A DNA stretch of 20,442 bases. It comes from Rhodospirillaceae bacterium. Its GTDB lineage: Bacteria; Pseudomonadota; Alphaproteobacteria; CADEGL01. The notes under the pieces are model-generated. The model saw nothing but the letters and a program-made list of their open reading frames with translations. It was not told the origin of the DNA and searched no databases. Below, in pieces: positions 6,624-12,663 of the stretch (position 1 is its first letter; every line of letters begins with the position of its first letter). A program made the translations under genes and the position numbers. The stretch is from the NCBI GenBank assembly GCA_018699755.1, contig JABIRQ010000169.1:1-20442 (forward strand), given 5' to 3'.

Positions 6624-7610
6624 ATGGCCCGTCGATTGGGCATTGTTGGTGCTCGCTCATCAGAAGTTGTAATATCTCTACCATTTGTCTTGGAGGCCCG
6701 AGACGGGGTTAGGGATATGGAACGGATTGACCAGTTCTCATTTTACCGATTGGCCAAGAATCTTGCCGCACTAGCGGGGTTCAATGGGCCTACACGGCCG
6801 TCAGATATCCTCTTGCCCCTATGGAGTGCCCAGGGGGTCGTCAATGAACTGCTTAAAGGGCGCCCAATCCCTGTCGGCGTGTCCCGAGCGGCCTTGATGG
6901 TGCTCGAATCGCGCCTTGAATCACTGACCAGGGATCATTTCACCACTACGAATGAGGATGGTGAGGAAAGTTTCCAGTTCCCGGCCGAGAACGCCGCACC
7001 CATTCCCAATTGGCAGTTTGACTCGTGGCGTCAAGCCGTCGCGACATTCGAGACGGTGTTCAGCGCCGAGATGGCAGAGGCGACGAGTTACTACATACCG
7101 AAGCGCGGGATTTACGATACGCCAGCGCTCATAGATCGCGCCGATGATAGCTTCCCAGCCGAAGTCAGGCCATTTGTCGCTGCCAAGACGATTGAGGATT
7201 GGCAGGCAGCTGGTCGATGTCTCGCCCTGAACCTTTGCACGGCGTCCGGCTTTCACGTAGTCCGCGCTGTTGAGGGAACGCTGGAATCATACTTCCAGGC
7301 GTTTACCGGGCAGCCAGGCGTGACTAAGACTGGATGGAATATCTACCTCACGGAGCTTGAAGCAATTCCAGACGGGTCGGTCCCAATGCCAGACAAGAAG
7401 ACGCTTGCCGCCATTCGGCAGATGAAAGACGACTACCGCAATCCAGTCGTTCATCCTCGCGTAGTGCTTTCCGAAGCCGATGCGCGTGTGCTGTTCAACA
7501 ATGGTGAAAGCGCGATTATCGGGATGGCGCAGGGCCTCAAGGAGGCTGCGGCTGGGTCGCAAATCGCGCTTGCTCTCGCCGGCAAGCCGGCCGCGACACC
7601 GGCGCCATGA
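6624..7610 (+). CDS. Passenger protein with HEPN-like R-x4-H motif, function unknown
   Basis: A 328-aa cytosolic protein I cannot assign to a named family. Near the C-terminus the helix-rich segment IRQMKDDYRNPVVHPRVV contains R272-N-P-V-V-H277. This fits the R-x4-6-H signature of HEPN-fold ribonucleases with the favoured polar residue after Arg; an earlier helical region (AGRCLALNLCTASGFHVVRAVEG, around 209-231) could supply the other half of the fold. No signal peptide or membrane segment is seen. The ATG at 6624 has GAGGGG ~7 nt upstream. An ATG at 6717 (MERIDQFSFYRL) is a serious alternative, because a promoter-like TTGGTG-18-TAATAT lies at 6646-6675 inside the longer version. Its stop overlaps the next ATG (ATGA). 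Base composition is lower in GC than the host genes. HEPN assignment is inference from motif and context. Confidence 0.7.
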   Translation: MARRLGIVGARSSEVVISLPFVLEARDGVRDMERIDQFSFYRLAKNLAALAGFNGPTRPSDILLPLWSAQGVVNELLKGRPIPVGVSRAALMVLESRLESLTRDHFTTTNEDGEESFQFPAENAAPIPNWQFDSWRQAVATFETVFSAEMAEATSYYIPKRGIYDTPALIDRADDSFPAEVRPFVAAKTIEDWQAAGRCLALNLCTASGFHVVRAVEGTLESYFQAFTGQPGVTKTGWNIYLTELEAIPDGSVPMPDKKTLAAIRQMKDDYRNPVVHPRVVLSEADARVLFNNGESAIIGMAQGLKEAAAGSQIALALAGKPAATPAP

Positions 7611-7906
7611 CGAAAACGCCGGAGTCCAAATTATCAGAGGCTGAGATCGCCAAGCGGCGCGATGCAGGGTTACGAAATCTGCTCAAGATGCCGCCGAAGC
7701 CCCATGCGGAAGTGGTGGGCGAGAGGCGTCCCGACAATAAGTCCGGCGCCGTCCCGCCCGGCTACCTCGTCATTGACGGCAAGATTCGCGTAGCCGGAAC
7801 CATTCGAAAGAATGCGGACGGCTCCATCACCGCCGACGTTTTCCGGAACCTTGAAGATTTCCGAGCCGGGCAAGCGATGGAGCGCGCCGCGAGATTTATG
7901 GCCTAG
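7607..7906 (+). CDS. 99-aa passenger protein coupled to the HEPN-like gene
   Basis: A small soluble protein of unknown function. Residues 8-33 form a basic, helix-prone stretch (SEAEIAKRRDAGLRNLLKM, then PPKPH). This resembles the short N-terminal helices of many small alphaproteobacterial antitoxin-like proteins, but it is not a diagnostic motif. A glycine-containing, beta-rich middle follows (YLVIDGKIRVAGTIRK), and then a helical C-terminus (FRNLEDFRAGQAMERAARFM). The start ATG overlaps the stop of the HEPN-like gene by four bases, so the two are translated together. The stop TAG shares CTAG with the stop of the convergent DUF3892-type gene. An antitoxin or partner role is inferred from context only. 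Confidence 0.65.
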   Translation: MTKTPESKLSEAEIAKRRDAGLRNLLKMPPKPHAEVVGERRPDNKSGAVPPGYLVIDGKIRVAGTIRKNADGSITADVFRNLEDFRAGQAMERAARFMA

Positions 7907-8142
7907 GTATCGCCGGCCATGTCGTCGAGGTTATTTGCTCTCCGACCATCGGCGTTGGTCCGCAGATGGTCCTTCCGCCCGTCATTCGGACGAACGACGT
8001 GCGTGTTCGCAATCTCACCGCGCTCGGCCATCGGAATGGCGCGCTCGACGCTGGTGTATTTGCTGTTGCCCTTGAACAGGACATGGGTGATATCCCCGTC
8101 GCCATCGGCGCGGGCATCGACAATCTTTTTCTTGGATGACAT
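7903..8142 (-). CDS. DUF3892-type small protein
   Basis: A 79-aa soluble protein beginning MSSKKKIVDARADGDGDITH and containing VERAIPMAERGEIANTHVV, then DGRRANNLDDMAGD at the end. I recognise this as the DUF3892 pattern (a small domain of unknown function with R-A-I-x-M-A-x-x-G and R-x-N-x-D-G), from memory and not from a search. The ATG at 8142 is chosen because GGAG lies ~8 nt upstream and because the family begins there; the open frame extends further but without conservation. It is convergent with the HEPN-like pair, with overlapping stop codons, and its 5' leader carries a 13-bp hairpin. Function unknown. Confidence 0.75.
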   Translation of the reverse strand: MSSKKKIVDARADGDGDITHVLFKGNSKYTSVERAIPMAERGEIANTHVVRPNDGRKDHLRTNADGRRANNLDDMAGDT

Positions 8143-8164
8143 AGTGGAACTCCGTTGTGAGAGA

Positions 8165-8207
8165 TGAAGGGCTACCCCGCTGACCGCTAAATCTTGGGGT
8201 AGCCCTT
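8165..8207. promoter_or_regulatory. 13-bp perfect stem-loop between transposase and DUF3892 genes
   Basis: GAAGGGCTACCCC (8165-8177) and GGGGTAGCCCTTC (8195-8207) are exact reverse complements with a 17-nt loop. No T run follows on either strand. It lies after the transposase stop and just upstream of the DUF3892-type ATG, so it may block transposase read-through or control the small gene. Confidence 0.6.
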
Positions 8208-8310
8208 CAATTCTCCACAATTTCTAGTCCAGAGTCGAGTCCGCGTTCGCAGATGTTCTCATTGCGCACGGCGGCGTTTGCGCCAGCGCAGAAACGCCTT
8301 CGCCTTCTGC

Positions 8311-9252
8311 CTAAGCGTACGTGGCCTCGTCAGTCCGCCGATAGGTCAGGCGCTTGCCCTTGATACCAGCAAGGGCCGCATTCCTGCGCTCATGGTCGTC
8401 AACGCCGAGGGCGGAACGGTGGTTGTAGCGAAAGTCGAACTCGCCGAGATAGCGCTTCAAGTGCTGTTGGCTGACGTGGTGATAGACGCCCGTGATGCCG
8501 CGCTTGAGGATGCTGAAATAGCCCTCGATGGTGTTCGAATGGGCTTCGCCGCGAACGTATTCGGCAATGCCGTGGTTGACGGTTTCGTGGCGCGCGAACT
8601 CAGGCCCGATCACGCGGTACTGGCCCGCGTCGTCGGTCATGAGGACGGACTTGCGCGACACCTGAGTAACGAGGATCGGACGCAACGTCTTGGCGTTGAC
8701 CGCCGGGACATGGAACGAACGGACGTGCCCGCCGCGCTCGACTAGGGAGAAGGCGATTTCCTTGCCGACCGCGCCGATGTTCTTCGGATTGCGCTTGGAC
8801 TTGTGCTTGTTCTTTTCCTTGCCGCCGATCACGGTTTCGTCGGCCTCGACGGTCTTGCCCTCTCCGCCAAGCGGGCCGGGATTGAGTTCGCGCATGGCCT
8901 CACGGATACGGTGAGCCATGAACCAGGCCGTCTTGTAGGTCACGCCGAGCATACGGTGCAGTTGATGGGCGCTGATGCCCTTCTTGGACGAACTGACCAG
9001 ATGGAAAGCCAGCACCCACTTGTTGAGCGGGATCTTCGATCGCTCCAAGACGGTGCCCACGGTCACGGTGAAATGACCACGGCACGAATTGCATTGATGG
9101 AGGCCGGGACGGTGAGACTTGCCCTTGAGCTTCCTGACGTTGTCGAACTCGCCGCAATGCGGGCATACGGGACCGTCCGGCCAAAGGACGCTCTCAAGAT
9201 GCGCGCGGGCGGCGTTTACGTCGTGAAAGATAGGATCAGTGAGATCAGTCAT
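8311..9252 (-). CDS. IS1595-family transposase (ISXO2-like)
   Basis: A 313-aa transposase that cuts and joins the element ends. The N-terminal zinc ribbon has C-P-H-C in GPVCPHCGEFDN and C-N-S-C in LHQCNSCRGHFT. The catalytic domain has VEADETVIGGKEK with the first Asp, LMTDDAGQYRVIG with the second, and HSNTIEGYFSILKRGITGVY carrying the family's Asn/Glu third-residue region; YLGEFDFRYNHR closes the domain. Length and order match the ISXO2-like DDE family, and no frameshift or stop is seen, so it should be functional. The ATG at 9252 gives the usual MTDL-x-DPIF start, although no clear ribosome binding site precedes it. A 68-aa gene lies 17 bp upstream on the same strand. Confidence 0.92.
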   Translation of the reverse strand: MTDLTDPIFHDVNAARAHLESVLWPDGPVCPHCGEFDNVRKLKGKSHRPGLHQCNSCRGHFTVTVGTVLERSKIPLNKWVLAFHLVSSSKKGISAHQLHRMLGVTYKTAWFMAHRIREAMRELNPGPLGGEGKTVEADETVIGGKEKNKHKSKRNPKNIGAVGKEIAFSLVERGGHVRSFHVPAVNAKTLRPILVTQVSRKSVLMTDDAGQYRVIGPEFARHETVNHGIAEYVRGEAHSNTIEGYFSILKRGITGVYHHVSQQHLKRYLGEFDFRYNHRSALGVDDHERRNAALAGIKGKRLTYRRTDEATYA

Positions 9253-9269
9253 GGTGGATGCCGAGAGTG

Positions 9270-9476
9270 TTAGCGATCAGGATTGGGCTGCGGCTTGCGC
9301 GCGAGTTCGCGCTCAATATCCTCCGGCCACTGGGCCAACATCTTGGCCGGTATGGTTAGGATTACTGTTCGCCCGCCTTCTGCATCGAGAGAGAGATCAG
9401 CAACATTACCCGTTTCGTCGAATGTGATATGCGGGCGACCGGAGAGCCGATAATGATGAAGGGTCCCGTAAGTCAT
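9270..9476 (-). CDS. 68-aa passenger protein upstream of transposase
   Basis: A small soluble protein of unknown function, beginning MTYGTLHHYRLSGRPHITFD. The middle is beta-rich (VADLSLDAEGGRTVILTIP) and the tail is a charged helix (MLAQWPEDIERELARK). The ATG at 9476 has GGAG 8 nt upstream, a better signal than the transposase itself has, and the stop lies 17 bp before the transposase start. The two are therefore probably co-transcribed from a promoter near the right terminal repeat. I do not recognise a family. It could be cargo or an accessory transposition factor. Confidence 0.6.
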   Translation of the reverse strand: MTYGTLHHYRLSGRPHITFDETGNVADLSLDAEGGRTVILTIPAKMLAQWPEDIERELARKPQPNPDR

Positions 9477-9521
9477 GCGTATTGCTCCAATACCGTTGAC
9501 GGCATTGTGCCGTCCGGCTCC

Positions 9522-9545
9522 TGCTATGTCAAGTATACAATCACC
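9522..9545 (-). repeat. Right terminal inverted repeat
   Basis: The top strand begins TGCTATGTCAAGTATAC and ends ATCACC. Its reverse complement matches the left terminal repeat at 19 of 24 positions. CCCATAGGG, the target duplication, follows directly. Confidence 0.85.
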
Positions 9546-9560
9546 CCCATAGGGAGAGGG
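9546..9560. repeat. Target duplication and right half of interrupted palindrome
   Basis: CCCATAGGG (9546-9554) repeats 6572-6580. GGGAGAGGG (9552-9560) is the missing right arm of the palindrome whose left arm is at 6566-6574. Confidence 0.75.
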
Positions 9561-9572
9561 TGGCGAGGGGTT

Positions 9573-9593
9573 CGGCCCCACCGAGAGGGGCCG
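9573..9593 (-). terminator. Hairpin downstream of hydratase-like gene
   Basis: CGGCCCC (9573-9579) and GGGGCCG (9587-9593) form a 7-bp stem with a 7-nt loop, ~15 bp after the minus-strand stop at 9608. There is no T run, so intrinsic termination is uncertain. It may belong to the repeat family in this spacer. Confidence 0.35.
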
Positions 9594-9607
9594 GGAAGTG
9601 CCGAGGG

Positions 9608-10405
9608 TCAGTCGGTGAAGGCTAGGCGGACTTGGCCGAAGGCGCCGAAATCGGCAACTATTTCGGCCACTGCCGGGGCGGTCTGGACGCCGGTCACGCT
9701 GCCGGTGGTGACGAACTGCCCGGCCTTGAGGCCGTCGCCCCGGCGCGAGCGGTCGTTGGCCAGCCAGATCAGCGGCATGATCGGATGGCCGCCGACATCC
9801 TCGGCATCGCCCTCGCCCACCGTCTCGCCGTCGATCGTCATGCGCACGACATGGCTTTCCAGCGGCTGGTTGCGCCAGTCGGGGATTTCCGGCGCGTAGA
9901 CGAAGGCGGCGGCCAGGGCGTTGTCGGCGACCAAGCTGAACGCCCCGGCCTTGAGGCCGGTGGAGTAGTTGCAGTCGGCGACCTCGATCGCCGGGTGCAG
10001 GGCGGCGACCGCGGCCTCGACCTCCTCGCGGGAATAGTCCTTTTCGCGCGGCGGTAAATCCTTGCCCAGGCGCCAGCCGTATTCCGATTCGACGATGCGC
10101 ATGTGGAAGGCGGCACCGTAAATTTCGGCCGGGCTTTCGAGAATGGTCGAGGCCAGCATGCGCCCGGCCACGGGGCTGGGGGCGCCGACAAGTTCCTGGA
10201 ACTTGGGCACGGCGGCCCCGACCTTCCAACCGCCGATGGGCTGATCCCAAAGGCCGACCAGAGCGTCCTGGATGGCGTAGCCCTCGTCGAGGGTCGCGGG
10301 GCGCAGATCCTCGGGCAGACCGGGAATCTGGCGATGGTCGCCCCGGGCCGAAGCCAACATGCGCGCGGCCTTCTCGATCGCGTCTGGGTCGATCGCGTCT
10401 GGCAT
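9608..10405 (-). CDS. 2-keto-4-pentenoate hydratase-like protein (FAH superfamily)
   Basis: A 265-aa protein of the 2-oxopent-4-enoate hydratase/oxalocrotonate decarboxylase branch of the fumarylacetoacetate hydrolase superfamily. Such enzymes hydrate 2-hydroxypenta-2,4-dienoate with a divalent metal in meta-cleavage degradation. Signatures: TLDEGYAIQDALV and GGWKVGAAVPKFQELVGAPSPVAG in the N-terminal half, HPAIEVADCNYS near the metal site, and LKAGQFVTTGSVTGVQ at the C-terminal active-site loop. The ATG at 10405 has GGGAG ~9 nt upstream; the adjacent GTG at 10408 is an equally possible start. No other aromatic meta-cleavage genes lie nearby, so the substrate is unproven. It ends just beyond the mobile element, convergent with pyk. 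Confidence 0.85.
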   Translation of the reverse strand: MPDAIDPDAIEKAARMLASARGDHRQIPGLPEDLRPATLDEGYAIQDALVGLWDQPIGGWKVGAAVPKFQELVGAPSPVAGRMLASTILESPAEIYGAAFHMRIVESEYGWRLGKDLPPREKDYSREEVEAAVAALHPAIEVADCNYSTGLKAGAFSLVADNALAAAFVYAPEIPDWRNQPLESHVVRMTIDGETVGEGDAEDVGGHPIMPLIWLANDRSRRGDGLKAGQFVTTGSVTGVQTAPAVAEIVADFGAFGQVRLAFTD

Positions 10406-10445
10406 CACAGTCTCTCCCTTTCGGTCGGACTCAGGTCGTTCGGGC

Positions 10446-12476
10446 TCAGGCGGCGGCCTGGGCCGCGACGATGTCGTCGGCCAGCCGGCCCTGCAACTCC
10501 TGCAGGTGGTCGAATTGCCAGTCGAAGGTGCCGACCCCCTGGGTGAGGGAGCGCAGATCGACGATCATGTCGAACATCTCGCTCTGCGGCAGATAGGCGG
10601 TGACCTCGTCCCAGCCTTTCCAGCCATCCTTGGGCTCGTAGCCCAGGATCTGGCCGCGGCGGCCGCTCAACAGACGTTGGATATTGGCGGTGTATTCTCT
10701 GGGGGTGCGGACCTTGACCTGCAGGATGGGCTCCAAGAGCACCGGGCCGCATTTCGGCATGCCCTCGCTCATCGCCATGCGGCCGGCGGTCTTGAACGCC
10801 ATGTCCGAGCTGTCGACGGCATGGTACTGGCCGTCGGTCAGGGTGACCGCGACATCGACCACCTGGAAGCCGAGCGGGCCGCGCCCGAGATAGTCGCGCA
10901 CCCCGGCCTCGACCGAAGGAATGTATTGGCGCGGCACCGCGCCGCCGCTGATCGTCTGGTCGAAAGCGAAGCCCGAGCCGCGCGGCAGCGGCTTGATATC
11001 GACATGGACGTCGCCGAACTGGCCATGGCCGCCCGACTGCTTCTTGTGGCGGGCGTGCTGGGAGACCGGCTTCTTGATCGTCTCCTTGTAGGGCACCCGC
11101 GGACGCGAGGTCGTGACGTTCAGGTTGAAGCGGTTCTTGAGCTTGTCGGCCGCGATCAGCAATTGCACCTCGCCCTGGCCCCAGAGCACCATCTCGCGCG
11201 TCTCCGCACTGTGGTCCAGGGTGATCGAGGGGTCCTCCTCCATCAGGCGGGTCAGGGCGCCGGCCATCTTGACCTCGTCGTCCCGGCTGCCGGCATGGAC
11301 CGCCACGGCGTAGACCGGAGGCAGCGGGTCGGGCCAGGGCATCGCGTCCTCCGGGGCTTTGCCGGACGGCGTGAGGATATCGCCGGTCTTGATCTCGTCC
11401 ATCCGGCCCAGGGCGACGACCGCACCGGCCCCGGCCTTGGCCTCCTTGTTCTGCTTGTGGCCCATCAGGCGATGCATGCCGCTGATCCGCTCGCCGTTCA
11501 TCGTGTCGCCGTCGGACACCGTGCCGCGCCATACGCGGGCAACGGAGAGCTTGCCGGTATGGGCCATGTGATAGGTCTTGAAGACAGTTGCCGCGGCCTC
11601 CGACTCCGAGGGGTCGATGCCCAGCGCCTCGGCCCGGGACGAGGCCTCGGCCGTCTCGTGGCGCAGGGCCTTGAGCAGGCGGCGCACGCCGTGGTCGCGC
11701 TCGGCCGCGCCCAGAAAGACGGGCACGATGCGGTCGGCCCGCAGATTCTCAGTCAGATGCTGGTAGATCTCGTCTGTCGGCGGCACCGTGTCCTCGAGCA
11801 GGGCCTCGAGCAGGGAATCGTCGAAATCGGCCAGGGATTCGAGCATTTCCTGGCGTGCGATCTGCTCGTCGTCCTGCTCGTCCTCGGGGATGGCCACCAG
11901 CTTGGACGCGTCGCCCGGTCGATACTCGTAGGCCCGCTCGCTCACCAGATCGACATAGCCGGTGGTCTCGTCGCCGTCGACGATGGGCACCTGGCGCAGG
12001 ACCAGGGGCCGGTCCGAGACGGATTGCAGCGCCTCCATCACCGAGCGCAGGTCTGCCTGGGCGTGGTCCATCTTGTTGATGAAGACCATGTGCGGAATCG
12101 CCTGGTCGTCCAGGAACTTGAACAGGGGGGCGACGGCGATCGCCCGCTCGACCAAGGGCTCGACCACGATGACGGCGATGTCGGAAACCATCAGGGCGTT
12201 CAGCGCCTCCTGCGCCAGCTCGATCGAGCCGGGGCAGTCGAGCAGGGTCCATTCCTCGTCCAGATAGGTCATGGCCGCGACGTTGAGCTCGGTGCTCATA
12301 GTCCGGGCGCGCGCCTCCGGGGCGCTGTCGCCGATCGTGTTGCCCTCCTTGATCGTGCCCTTGCGCGGGATCGCGCCGGACGCGGCCAGCATGGCTTCCA
12401 CGAGCGAGGTCTTGCCGCTGAGATAAGAGCCGACGAACGCGGCGCAACGGGGGCCGGACGGGTTTTTCGCGGTCAC
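10446..12476 (-). CDS. Elongation factor G-like translational GTPase (EF-G paralogue)
   Basis: A 676-aa protein with the EF-G domain order: GTP-binding domain, domain II (TVFKTYHMAHTGKLSVARVW), domain III, domain IV (GGHGQFGDVHVDIKPL) and domain V (ILQVKVRTPREYTANIQRLL). G-motifs are G16-SYLS-GKT23, D80-C-P-G83, N134-K-M-D137 and FLGAA. The P-loop departs from the canonical AHIDAGKT, and the residue after D-x-P-G, normally the catalytic histidine, is S84. It therefore belongs to the divergent EF-G-like group seen in alphaproteobacteria, not housekeeping FusA. The GTG at 12476 is chosen because an AGGAGG ribosome binding site lies ~9 nt upstream and the frame further upstream overlaps panE. 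Its role (ribosome-linked, non-canonical) is unknown. Confidence 0.9.
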   Translation of the reverse strand: MTAKNPSGPRCAAFVGSYLSGKTSLVEAMLAASGAIPRKGTIKEGNTIGDSAPEARARTMSTELNVAAMTYLDEEWTLLDCPGSIELAQEALNALMVSDIAVIVVEPLVERAIAVAPLFKFLDDQAIPHMVFINKMDHAQADLRSVMEALQSVSDRPLVLRQVPIVDGDETTGYVDLVSERAYEYRPGDASKLVAIPEDEQDDEQIARQEMLESLADFDDSLLEALLEDTVPPTDEIYQHLTENLRADRIVPVFLGAAERDHGVRRLLKALRHETAEASSRAEALGIDPSESEAAATVFKTYHMAHTGKLSVARVWRGTVSDGDTMNGERISGMHRLMGHKQNKEAKAGAGAVVALGRMDEIKTGDILTPSGKAPEDAMPWPDPLPPVYAVAVHAGSRDDEVKMAGALTRLMEEDPSITLDHSAETREMVLWGQGEVQLLIAADKLKNRFNLNVTTSRPRVPYKETIKKPVSQHARHKKQSGGHGQFGDVHVDIKPLPRGSGFAFDQTISGGAVPRQYIPSVEAGVRDYLGRGPLGFQVVDVAVTLTDGQYHAVDSSDMAFKTAGRMAMSEGMPKCGPVLLEPILQVKVRTPREYTANIQRLLSGRRGQILGYEPKDGWKGWDEVTAYLPQSEMFDMIVDLRSLTQGVGTFDWQFDHLQELQGRLADDIVAAQAAA

Positions 12477-12663
12477 GGGGCTGCCTCCTCCTCTGTTCCT
12501 TCCGGGAATCCGCCGCCGCCGGACGACGCGACGGATCTTGTTCTTGTTGTTCGTCCCGCTTTTCCTGTGCTCCGCCGCCTCTCGCGGGCGACTGGAGTCG
12601 AACGAATCCATGTTTCCAGCCCGGCCCCGGCAAGGCAAGAGCGATTCCCCGGAGGGCGGGTGG

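Larger units (their letters stand above)
6581..9545. mobile_element. IS1595-family element with passenger genes
   Basis: A 2,965-bp element defined by imperfect terminal inverted repeats, 6581-6604 and the reverse complement of 9522-9545, identical at 19 of 24 positions and sharing the inner block ACATAGCA and the block GTATAC. It is bordered by CCCATAGGG at 6572-6580 and 9546-9554. IS1595-family elements usually make 8-bp duplications; the ninth shared base is explained by a G/C coincidence at the element ends, so each boundary is uncertain by one base. Inside are an ISXO2-like transposase on the minus strand and four other genes. The left half is less GC-rich than the flanking host genes, which supports recent transfer. 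Some IS1595-family members are known to carry passenger genes. Confidence 0.88.

Noticed and set aside
3695..6643. 982-codon open frame on the minus strand opposite ampH-like and pyk genes
   Set aside because: It is a shadow produced by GC-rich third positions; the plus strand carries recognisable hydrolase and pyruvate kinase families, and the antisense product has no family features.
7919..8167. 82-aa plus-strand frame opposite the DUF3892-type gene
   Set aside because: The minus-strand reading has a ribosome binding site and a family pattern; the plus-strand product is arginine/serine-rich shadow sequence.
8278..8745. 155-aa plus-strand frame inside the transposase gene
   Set aside because: It lies wholly opposite the conserved catalytic region of the transposase.
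12477..12663. Continuation of the EF-G-like frame upstream through this spacer
   Set aside because: The open frame extends to 12974 but overlaps panE and encodes no conserved sequence; the GTG at 12476 with AGGAGG upstream is the credible start.
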